Shown here: positions 53,630 to 61,482 of the stretch, in pieces | How the letters are laid out: the number at the start of each line of letters is the position of its first letter | Position numbering within the stretch: the stretch's first letter is position 1 | Source of the DNA: Pseudonocardia sulfidoxydans NBRC 16205 | Lineage (GTDB): Bacteria; Actinomycetota; Actinomycetes; Mycobacteriales; Pseudonocardiaceae | NCBI RefSeq assembly: GCF_007989085.1 | Contig: NZ_BJVJ01000021.1 | Coordinates: 19,272 to 83,271 of the forward strand | DNA: 64,000 nt | Direction of reading: 5' to 3' | The notes under the pieces: model-generated | What the model was told of the DNA's origin: nothing | Seen by the model: the letters and a program-made list of their open reading frames with translations, nothing else | Database searches by the model: none | Program-made: the position numbers and the translations under genes

Positions 53630-56497
53630 CTACTTCGGAGTCGGGGCCTTGCGGGCCGGCGCCTTCTTCGTGGTCGTCGTCTTCGAGGCGGCCGCCGTCC
53701 GACGGGCGGGGGCCTTCTTCGCGGGCGCCTTCTTGACGGGCGCCTTCGCGCGACGGTCGGCCAGCAGCTCCGACGCGCGCTCGTCGGTGATCTCCTCGAC
53801 GCTGTCGCCCTTGCGCAGCGACGCGTTGGTCTCGCCGTCGGTGACGTAGGGGCCGAAGCGGCCGTCCTTGATCACCATCGGCTTGCCCGTTGCGGAGTCG
53901 TTGCCCAGCTCGCGCAGCGGCGGCGTGGCCGCGGCCGTGCGCCGCCCCCGCTGCTTGGGCTGCTTGTAGATCTCCAGCGCCTCCTCGAGGGTGACGGTGA
54001 ACATCTGCTCCTCGTCGGTGAGCGACCGCGAGTCCGTCCCCTTCTTCAGGTAGGGGCCGTAGCGGCCGTTCTGCGCGGTGATCTCGTCGCCGCTCTCCGG
54101 GTCGGTGCCGACCAGCCGCGGCAGCGACAGCAGCCGCAGCGCGTCGTCGAGCGTCACGGACTCGACGTTCATCGTCTTGAGCAGCGACCCGGTGCGCGGC
54201 TTCGGCTTGGCCGGCGCCTTCTTCCGGCCGGTGGTGCCCTCGGCCGGTGCCTCCGGCTCGGGCAGGATCTCCGTCACGTACGGGCCGAAACGGCCCTCCT
54301 TGGCGACGATCTCGTGCCCCGTCACCGGGTCGGTGCCCAGCGAGCGGCCCTCCTGCGGCACCGAGAACAGCTGCTCGGCGATCTCGGCGGTCAGCTCGTC
54401 CGGGGGCAGGTCCTCGGGGAGGTTGGCGCGCTGCGAGGCCTCGTCGACCATCCGCTCCAGGTACGGCCCGTACCGGCCGACGCGCACCACGACGTCGCGC
54501 CCCTCGGCGTCGGTGAACATGGGGATCGAGTTGACCACGCGGGCGTCGATCTCCTCGAGGTTCACCCCGACGAGCTTCTTCAGCCCACCGGCGCGCGCCA
54601 CCGATCCCTCGGAGCCCTGCGCGGCACCGAAGTAGAAGCCGTTGAGCCACGCCGTGCGGGAGTCGTTGCCCGACGCGATGGCGTCGAGCTCGTCCTCCAT
54701 CGCGGCGGTGAAGTCGTAGTCGACGAGGCGGCCGAAATGGTGCTCCAGCAGCCCGATGACCGAGAACGCCACCCACGACGGGACGAGGGCGGAGCCCTTC
54801 TTCCACACGTAGCCGCGGTCCTGGATCGTCTTGATGATCGACGCGTACGTCGACGGCCGGCCGATGCCCAGCTCCTCGAGCTGCTTGACCAGGCTCGGCT
54901 CGGTGAAGCGGGCCGGCGGGTTCGTCGAGTGCCCGTCGGGGTTCAGCTCGGTGGCGGTGACGTCGGCGCCCTCGGTGAGGTTGGGCAGCCGCGACTCGGC
55001 GTCGTCGGCCTGGCCGTCGCTGCCCTCCTCGAGGGTCTCGACGTAGGCCTTCAGGAAGCCGGGGAACGTGATCGTGCGACCCGAGGCGGCGAACGTCGCC
55101 TCCTCGCCCGTCGCAGCGGTGCCGACGATCCGCACGCTCATCGTCGTGCCCCGCGCGTCGGCCATCTGCGAGGCGACGGTGCGCTGCCAGATCAGCTCGT
55201 AGAGGCGGAAGTCGTCGCCGTCGACCTCCCGGGCGATCTCCCCGGGTGTGCGGAACGTCTCACCCGACGGCCGGATCGCCTCGTGGGCCTCCTGCGCGTT
55301 CTTGACCTTGCGGGTGTACTGCCGCGGCTGCGGCGACACGTAGGCGTCGCCGTAGAGCTCGCGGGCCTGCGCCCGGGCCGCGTCGATCGCCGACGCCGAC
55401 AGCGTCGTCGAGTCGGTACGCATGTAGGTGATGTAGCCGTTCTCGTACAGTCGCTGCGCGGTGCGCATCGTGCGCTCGGCGGAGAACCGCAGCTTGCGGC
55501 CCGCCTCCTGCTGCAGCGTCGACGTCATGAACGGTGCGTAGGGCTTGCGGGTGTACGGCTTCGACTCGACCGACGAGACCGTCAGCCCGACCCCGTCGAG
55601 CGCCTCCGCCAGCCGGCGCGCACCGGCCTCGTCGAGCGCGACCGCGTCCGACTTCAGCTTGCCGTCGGCCCCGAAGTCGCGGCCCGTGGCAACCCGGTTG
55701 CCGTCGATCGCGACCAGGCGCGCCCCGAACGTGCGCGGGGTGGCCTCGGCGCCCGCATCGAGGGTGGCGGCGATGTCCCAGTACGAGGCGGAGACGAACG
55801 CCATCCGCTCCCGCTCGCGCTGCACGATCAGCCGCGTCGCCACCGACTGAACCCGGCCCGCCGACAGCTTCGGCATGACCTTCTTCCACAGCACGGGGGA
55901 GACCTCGTAGCCGTAGAGCCGGTCGAGGATGCGCCGCGTCTCCTGCGCGTCGACCAGGTCCTGGTCGAGGTCGCGCAGGTTCTCGGCCGCCGCGAGGATG
56001 GCCGACTCGGTGATCTCGTGGAAGACCATCCGGCGGACCGGCACCGTCGGCTTCAGGGTGTCGAGCAGGTGCCAGGCGATGGCCTCGCCCTCGCGGTCGG
56101 GGTCCGTCGCGAGCAGGAGCTCGTCGACCGACTTGAGCGCGTCGCGCAGCTCGGAGACCTTGCTCTTCTTCTCCGGCGTCACGATGTAGAGCGGCTGGAA
56201 CTGGTTGTCGACGTCGACGCCCAGCCGGGCCCACGACTCGCCCTTGTACTTGGCCGGCACGTCGGCCGCGCCGCGGGGGAGGTCACGGATGTGCCCCACG
56301 GACGACTCGACGATGTAGTCCTTGCCCAGGTAGGGGGCGATCTTCTTCGCCTTCGTCGGCGACTCGACGATCACCAACCGCCTGGTGGGACGCCCCGAGG
56401 CCGCAGTCGTCGGGGTGCCGCCGCGACGGCTGCCACCCGCAGCTGCTGCGGAGCCCTCGTCGGCTCCGGCCTTCGAACGCGTCGTTCGGGTTGCCAC
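53630..56497 (-). CDS. topA: DNA topoisomerase I
   Basis: This 955-residue type IA enzyme relaxes negative supercoils. The Toprim acidic triad lies in LLLATDPDREGEAIA (about 127-141) and the strand-cutting tyrosine is Tyr358 in NGYITYMRTDS. As in other Actinobacteria it lacks zinc fingers; four repeats of GR(F/Y)GPY(V/L) replace them in the C-terminal half, followed by a Lys/Ala tail (KKAPAKKAPARR). GTG 56497 begins VATRTTRSKAG. It ends one base after the yqeY stop region. A GATACT box near 56595 may be its -10. Confidence 0.97.
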   Translation of the reverse strand: MATRTTRSKAGADEGSAAAAGGSRRGGTPTTAASGRPTRRLVIVESPTKAKKIAPYLGKDYIVESSVGHIRDLPRGAADVPAKYKGESWARLGVDVDNQFQPLYIVTPEKKSKVSELRDALKSVDELLLATDPDREGEAIAWHLLDTLKPTVPVRRMVFHEITESAILAAAENLRDLDQDLVDAQETRRILDRLYGYEVSPVLWKKVMPKLSAGRVQSVATRLIVQRERERMAFVSASYWDIAATLDAGAEATPRTFGARLVAIDGNRVATGRDFGADGKLKSDAVALDEAGARRLAEALDGVGLTVSSVESKPYTRKPYAPFMTSTLQQEAGRKLRFSAERTMRTAQRLYENGYITYMRTDSTTLSASAIDAARAQARELYGDAYVSPQPRQYTRKVKNAQEAHEAIRPSGETFRTPGEIAREVDGDDFRLYELIWQRTVASQMADARGTTMSVRIVGTAATGEEATFAASGRTITFPGFLKAYVETLEEGSDGQADDAESRLPNLTEGADVTATELNPDGHSTNPPARFTEPSLVKQLEELGIGRPSTYASIIKTIQDRGYVWKKGSALVPSWVAFSVIGLLEHHFGRLVDYDFTAAMEDELDAIASGNDSRTAWLNGFYFGAAQGSEGSVARAGGLKKLVGVNLEEIDARVVNSIPMFTDAEGRDVVVRVGRYGPYLERMVDEASQRANLPEDLPPDELTAEIAEQLFSVPQEGRSLGTDPVTGHEIVAKEGRFGPYVTEILPEPEAPAEGTTGRKKAPAKPKPRTGSLLKTMNVESVTLDDALRLLSLPRLVGTDPESGDEITAQNGRYGPYLKKGTDSRSLTDEEQMFTVTLEEALEIYKQPKQRGRRTAAATPPLRELGNDSATGKPMVIKDGRFGPYVTDGETNASLRKGDSVEEITDERASELLADRRAKAPVKKAPAKKAPARRTAAASKTTTTKKAPARKAPTPK

Positions 56498-56708
56498 TTG
56501 GTCCTACTCCATCGTCGCCGGTCAACCCGTCTTTCCGGGTCGCCGTCGGCTGCTCGATCGCCCGTCCCCGTGCCGGGGAGCCGGGCAGGCCAGTATCTCT
56601 ACAACACCAGCACCGTTCGCCACGTTCGCACATTCACCGGGCGTGTTGCATCTGTCACGTCGTGATGCCCCGTGACGGACGGGAGCGTAACCAGGCCGTC
56701 AACAGCGA

Positions 56709-57305
56709 TCACAAGCCACGGCCCCACGACCGCGGCCAGTCGGCCGCCGGGACCCGCTCCGGGACCGGCCCCACGAGCTCCACGAGCCTGCGGACCCGGG
56801 CCGCGCCGGAGATCCGCAACGCCGGGGCGTCGTCGGTGCCGACCCGCGCCGGAGAGACCCCCGCACGGTACGCCGCCGCGACGAGGGGGCGATGGGTGTG
56901 CGGCGCCTCCGGGTCCAGGGCCAGCAGGTACCCGCCGCGCATGTCGGCCCGGCCCGAGGCCAGCGCCCACAGCCGCAGGACCGACCCGTCGAGCTGCAGG
57001 TCGTCCGGGACGTGCTTGGCGTCGTCGCGGCTCCACGCCAGCGCCAGCGACACCAGGTCGCACCGGAACGCCGAGCGCAGCGACACCGTGCCGTCCTCGG
57101 CCGGCTCCGCCTCCAGGCGCAGGCCCACCGCCGCGGCCGCCGCCCGCACCGCGCGGGCCCGCACCGCGTCGGCGACGTCGATGCTCAGCCGCGCCGTCGT
57201 CCCACTGCCGAACCGCACGATCCGGCCCGGGCCGCACAGTAGCCCGGCCAGGTCGGTGCGCCGCACCGGCCGGGCCTCCGCGGAGAACAGCGACAGCTGA
57301 GCCAC
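56709..57305 (-). CDS. WhiA-like LAGLIDADG-fold protein beside topA
   Basis: This 198-residue protein corresponds in position to the mycobacterial gene next to topA (Rv3647c). Its layout resembles the LAGLIDADG-like N-terminal half of WhiA: an early LAGLLCGPGRIVRF with a strand-rich block, then DGSVLRLWALASGRADMRGG and YLLALDPEAPHTH, then an ALRISGAARVRRLVELVG strand-helix. No HTH follows. GTG 57305 is preferred since it is 7 bases after TACCGT (57318-57313), making the start leaderless. A DNA-related role is inferred only. Confidence 0.7.
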   Translation of the reverse strand: MAQLSLFSAEARPVRRTDLAGLLCGPGRIVRFGSGTTARLSIDVADAVRARAVRAAAAAVGLRLEAEPAEDGTVSLRSAFRCDLVSLALAWSRDDAKHVPDDLQLDGSVLRLWALASGRADMRGGYLLALDPEAPHTHRPLVAAAYRAGVSPARVGTDDAPALRISGAARVRRLVELVGPVPERVPAADWPRSWGRGL

Positions 57306-57388
57306 GGCCCGCACGGTAGAACATGTGTTCGATCAACAGTGGTCCGGCACGCCGGACCGCCACCGCGCGTCGCCGGACGGCGTCCGCG

Positions 57389-57985
57389 TCAGCGCGCCCC
57401 GAGCTTCTGGCAGTTCGGCGCCGCGTCCGCCGCACGGTTGAGCCGGACGAACGGCTTCGTGTCGCCCAGCCCGCCACCGGACTGCGACAGCTTGGTCAGC
57501 GAGTTCGTCGCGTCGGTCAGTGCCGCCTGGAACGCCGCCGCGTTGTTGGGATCGACGGCGTCGACCTTCGTCTTCGCCTCGGTCAGGCTGGTCTCGAACT
57601 GGCCGTACAGGCCGTCGATGCGGCCGACCACCTCGTCGCCACCCGACACCGGCGACTTCCCGGCGTCCTTGAGCTGCGTGCGTGACTGCTGCACCCCGGC
57701 CACCACCGTGCCCAGGTAGTCGCTGAACGACTTCTTGATCGTCGGCAGGTCGTTCGCGTTGGCCAGGTCCGGGACCTTCTGCGACGCGTCGAGCATCGGC
57801 TGGAACGAGCCGCACACCTTGTCCATCCACGCCACCGGGTCGGCGCCGACGCCCTCCGTCGGCCGCGGCGCCGGATCGGCCGACGCCGTCCCGGTCACGA
57901 CCGAGGAACACCCCCCGACCAGCAGCGTGAACGCCAGCGCGACGAGCGCGACGGCGGCGCGGAACGGCCTGGGGCGGCGCGGCAT
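57389..57985 (-). CDS. Secreted lipoprotein, paralogue of the next one
   Basis: This 198-residue protein has a Sec signal ending in the lipobox LLVGGCSS, so Cys is lipidated and the protein sits outside the membrane. Body features shared with the upstream gene are W-(M/A)-D-x-(V/L)-CGS, DYLGTVVAGVQQSRTQLKDA, GGDEVV and a second Cys near the end (PNCQKL) that could form a disulfide. No known domain. The body is helical with heptad-like spacing. It lies 104 bp after its paralogue, with a terminator between, so it probably has its own promoter. Confidence 0.82.
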   Translation of the reverse strand: MPRRPRPFRAAVALVALAFTLLVGGCSSVVTGTASADPAPRPTEGVGADPVAWMDKVCGSFQPMLDASQKVPDLANANDLPTIKKSFSDYLGTVVAGVQQSRTQLKDAGKSPVSGGDEVVGRIDGLYGQFETSLTEAKTKVDAVDPNNAAAFQAALTDATNSLTKLSQSGGGLGDTKPFVRLNRAADAAPNCQKLGAR

Positions 57986-58044
57986 GCGTGGCTCCTGACG
58001 GGTCGAGCGGCGGCACTCCGCCCGCCAGTCTCCCCCACACGCGG

Positions 58045-58079
58045 GACGGGCGGGCCGGGGGAGTCCCGGCCCGCCCGTC
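58045..58079 (-). terminator. Terminator between the two lipoprotein genes
   Basis: GACGGGCGGGCCGGG (58045-58059) pairs perfectly with CCCGGCCCGCCCGTC (58065-58079) around a 5-base loop, a 15-bp GC-rich stem starting 11 bp past the upstream gene's stop. Confidence 0.85.
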
Positions 58080-58089
58080 GACCGGTGCG

Positions 58090-58632
58090 TCAGCCGTTCT
58101 GCTGCTGCAGCTTCTGGCAGTTGGCCGCCTTCGACGCGGCGGCGTTGATGTCCGCGTTGCCGTTCAGCCCGCTCGTGTCGATCTTCGACAGCTCCTGCAG
58201 CGGGCTCAGGGCCTCGGTCAGCGCGCCGGTGATCGCCGTCGGGTCGCTCGTGTCCACGCCGTCGAGCTTCTGGCGAGCCTGGTCGAACGACGACTTCACC
58301 GAGGTCAGCGTCGTCTTCAGCTGGGTGACGACCTGGTCGCCGCCGTCGATCGGCGACGGGCCCAGCTTGTCCATCGAGTCGATCGAGCCCTGGACGGCCG
58401 TGCTCGCCGTGCCCAGGTAGTCCTCGAGGCCCTGGATCGCGGAGTCCGGGTTCGACTGGTCGAACGTCGGCTGCGTCTTCACCGCGTCGGTGAACGTCGT
58501 GATCGAGCCGCACAGGCCGTCGGCCCACGCGACGTCGGCGTCGCTCGGGCCGCCGCAGCCGGCGAGGACGGTTGTCGCCGCCGCCGCGAGGGCGACCAGC
58601 GAGACCTTGAGGGATCGGGGGGTACGGCGCAC
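58090..58632 (-). CDS. Secreted lipoprotein, paralogue
   Basis: This 180-residue lipoprotein has signal VSLVALAAAATTVLAGC with lipobox LAGC. The body shares DGLCGSITTFTDAV, DYLGTASTAVQGSIDSMDKL, GGDQVVTQLKTTLTSVKSSF and the closing ANCQKL with the neighbour, so the pair arose by duplication. GTG 58632 is chosen because GGAG precedes it by about 8 bases and the signal begins right after; a longer reading is possible from 58734. Function unknown. Confidence 0.82.
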   Translation of the reverse strand: MRRTPRSLKVSLVALAAAATTVLAGCGGPSDADVAWADGLCGSITTFTDAVKTQPTFDQSNPDSAIQGLEDYLGTASTAVQGSIDSMDKLGPSPIDGGDQVVTQLKTTLTSVKSSFDQARQKLDGVDTSDPTAITGALTEALSPLQELSKIDTSGLNGNADINAAASKAANCQKLQQQNG

Positions 58633-58802
58633 TGAATGCTCCGGTTCTCTCGTGGGACGTGGCGGCGCAACGCAGCGGAGCGAGGGCGCGCGCAGTCGCA
58701 CCGAGGCACCTGACCTCGAACGACGCATCGCCACCCTCCGGGGAGCTCCGACGCTCGGTGCGCCGCGGGCGCACGGACATTACTGGGACACCCCGGACAC
58801 GG

Positions 58803-58842
58803 CGAAGGCCACCCACCCGAACGTGCGGGCGGATGGCCTTCG
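58803..58842 (-). terminator. Terminator after the pyrophosphatase gene
   Basis: CGAAGGCCA (58803-58811) pairs with TGGCCTTCG (58834-58842); the inner CCACCCG/CGGGCGG continues the stem. It lies 28 bp past the hppA stop. Confidence 0.78.
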
Positions 58843-58869
58843 TCGTGACCTGCGGTGACGCGGGGCGGA

Positions 58870-61185
58870 CTAGCCGACCTGCTCCTCCACCGGGGTGTCG
58901 GAGATGGTCGTCGACCGACGCTTCGACACGGCCACCGCCGCGACGATGATCGCCAGCGCGACCAGCGCGATGACGATGCGCAGCGCCGGGCTCGCCGAGT
59001 CGCCCACCGTGAACACCACGATGGCGGGCGCGATGAGCACCGAGACCAGGTTCATGACCTTGATCAGCGGGTTGATGGCCGGGCCGGCGGTGTCCTTGAA
59101 CGGGTCACCGACGGTGTCACCGATGATCGTCGCCTCGTGCGCGGGCGAGCCCTTGCCGCCGTGGTTGCCGTCCTCGACGAGCTTCTTCGCGTTGTCCCAC
59201 GCGCCACCCGAGTTGGCGAGGAAGATCGCCATCAGGGTGCCGCACGCGATCGCGCCGGCCAGGTAGCCGGCCAGCGGGCCGACACCGAGACCGAAGCCGA
59301 CCGCGATCGGCGCGAAGATCGCCAGCAGACCGGGCGTGGCCAGCTCGCGCAGCGAGTCACGGGTGCAGATGTCGACGACGCGGCCGTACTCCGGCCGGCT
59401 CGTCCCCGCCATGATCCCGGGGTCGTTGCGGAACTGCCGCCGCACCTCGAACACGATGGCGCCGGCCGCGCGGGTCACGGCGTTGATCGCCAGGCCCGAG
59501 AACATGAACACGACCGCCGCACCGATGATCACACCGACCAACGTGTTGGGGGAGAACACCTCGAAGCTGAACGCCGTGTTGGAGGCGACGTTGATGTCGC
59601 CCACCGCCTGCGTGATCGCGTCGCGGTACGACCCGAACAGCGCCGTCGCCGCGAGCACCGCCGTGGCGATCGCGATGCCCTTGGTGATCGCCTTCGTCGT
59701 GTTGCCGACCGCGTCGAGCTCGGTGAGGATGCCGACGCCGTCGCCCTCCACGTCGCCCGACATCTCCGCGATGCCCTGCGCGTTGTCCGAGACCGGACCG
59801 AAGGTGTCCATCGCGACGATGACGCCGACCGTGGTGAGCAGACCCGTACCGGCCAGCGCAACCGCGAACAGCGCCACCGTGATCGACGCCGTCGCCAGCG
59901 CGAACGCGCCGAACACGGCCGCGCCGATCACGATCGCGGTGTACACGGCCGACTCGAAACCGATCGAGATGCCGGCCAGGATGACCGTGGCCGAGCCGGT
60001 CAGCGACGACTCGCCGACGGTCTTGACGGGCTTGTCCTCGGTGCCGGTGAAGTAGCCGGTCAGCCACAGGATGATGCCCGCGAGCACGATGCCGATGATC
60101 ACCGCGATCGACGCGATCAGGCGCGGGTCGGACCCCGCCATGGCCGCGACGACGCCGGCGTCGGTGGGCGTGCCCGTGCCGTTGCTGCCGAGCTGGCCGA
60201 ACGAACCCGGCAGGTACAGGTACGCCGCGATGACACACAGGACCGCGGAGATCAGCGCCGAGATGTAGAAGCTGCGGTTGATCGCCTTCAGGCCGCCCTC
60301 GTTGGGCCTGGCCCGCGTGATGTACACGCCGATGACGGCGGTGATGACACCGATCGCCGGGACGATCAGCGGGAACAGCAGACCCTGCAGGCCGAACGCC
60401 GCGCTGCCCAGGATCAGGGCCGCGACCAGCGTGACCGCGTAGGACTCGAACAGGTCGGCGGCCATGCCCGCGCAGTCACCGACGTTGTCGCCCACGTTGT
60501 CGGCGATCGTCGCCGCGTTGCGGGGGTCGTCCTCGGGAATGCCCTGCTCGACCTTGCCGACCAGGTCGGCGCCGACATCGGCCGCTTTGGTGAAGATGCC
60601 GCCACCGACACGCATGAACATCGCGAGCAGCGCGGCGCCGAACCCGAAGCCCTCCAGGACCTTCGGGGCCTCGCCCGCGTAGGCCAGCACGACGATCGAG
60701 GCGCCGAACAGACCGAGACCGACGGTGAACATGCCGACGACGCCACCGGTACGGAACGCGATGCGGGTCGCCTTCTCGCGCCCGCCCTCCTCGCGCGCCG
60801 CCGAGGCGACCCGGATGTTGGCCCGGGTGGCCAGCCACATGCCGAGATAACCGATCGTCGCGGAGAAGACCGCGCCGACGATGAAGAAGAGGGAGCGACC
60901 GATGCGTTCACCCCAGCCGTTCGCGGGGAGCGCGAAGAGCAGGACGAACACGATCACGACAAAAATGCCGAGCGTGCGGAACTGGCGGTTGAGGTAAGCC
61001 GCGGCACCTTCCTGGACCGCTCGGCCGATCTCCTGCATCTTCTCGGTGCCCTGGCCGGCAGCCAGGACCTCCTTGAGCAGGACGAAGCCGATGGCCAGGG
61101 CTGCGAGCGCGACCACCGCGACGACGCCGACGATGACGCGGTCGCCCGCGGCGAGATCGATCGCCGCGAGGGTGGACGAGGGCAT
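58870..61185 (-). CDS. hppA: Membrane-bound proton-pumping pyrophosphatase
   Basis: This 771-residue protein has about 16 membrane helices and couples pyrophosphate hydrolysis to proton pumping. Substrate motifs are KAADVGADLVGKVEQGIPED, NVGDNVGDCAGM and the C-terminal NSGGAWDNAKKLVEDG. In the type-defining position it has GNTTKAITKG, where Lys (rather than Ala) marks the potassium-independent class. ATG 61185 begins MPSSTLAAIDLAAGDR. It recovers energy from pyrophosphate made in biosynthesis. It lies between the two lipoproteins and the divergent helicase gene. Confidence 0.97.
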   Translation of the reverse strand: MPSSTLAAIDLAAGDRVIVGVVAVVALAALAIGFVLLKEVLAAGQGTEKMQEIGRAVQEGAAAYLNRQFRTLGIFVVIVFVLLFALPANGWGERIGRSLFFIVGAVFSATIGYLGMWLATRANIRVASAAREEGGREKATRIAFRTGGVVGMFTVGLGLFGASIVVLAYAGEAPKVLEGFGFGAALLAMFMRVGGGIFTKAADVGADLVGKVEQGIPEDDPRNAATIADNVGDNVGDCAGMAADLFESYAVTLVAALILGSAAFGLQGLLFPLIVPAIGVITAVIGVYITRARPNEGGLKAINRSFYISALISAVLCVIAAYLYLPGSFGQLGSNGTGTPTDAGVVAAMAGSDPRLIASIAVIIGIVLAGIILWLTGYFTGTEDKPVKTVGESSLTGSATVILAGISIGFESAVYTAIVIGAAVFGAFALATASITVALFAVALAGTGLLTTVGVIVAMDTFGPVSDNAQGIAEMSGDVEGDGVGILTELDAVGNTTKAITKGIAIATAVLAATALFGSYRDAITQAVGDINVASNTAFSFEVFSPNTLVGVIIGAAVVFMFSGLAINAVTRAAGAIVFEVRRQFRNDPGIMAGTSRPEYGRVVDICTRDSLRELATPGLLAIFAPIAVGFGLGVGPLAGYLAGAIACGTLMAIFLANSGGAWDNAKKLVEDGNHGGKGSPAHEATIIGDTVGDPFKDTAGPAINPLIKVMNLVSVLIAPAIVVFTVGDSASPALRIVIALVALAIIVAAVAVSKRRSTTISDTPVEEQVG

Positions 61186-61482
61186 GCGTTCTCCTGGATC
61201 GTGCGGACACTGGTGCCAGGAACGCTGACTGACGACGACATCCCTGGCGTCACAACCCGGTCATCGCTGGTGAAAGCGATCCCGAGCGTTGGCAGTGTAA
61301 GTGGGCATGGTGATCTCCACCTCTATGGGTTGTCGGACGCCACAGATGTGGTAACGGTTCGATCACAAGATCGGGTTTCCTCTGGTCACGGCCGCAATTC
61401 GGGGCGCCTCCGCCGCGCTGTCGGTCCCGTGTGTCAACCTCGACGGGATCGCCGCAGCACGGCGACCGGGAGGGAGACGCTC
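61186..61482. other. Divergent promoter region of hppA and the helicase gene
   Basis: No gene is seen in this 297-bp gap. On the minus strand TACACT (61299-61294) is a candidate -10 for hppA. On the plus strand the DNA from 61300 to 61390 is AT-richer than average, with TTCGATCACAAGATCGGG carrying a small GATC..GATC symmetry, a likely regulatory area for the helicase gene, which has an AGGGAG ribosome-binding box. Confidence 0.5.
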
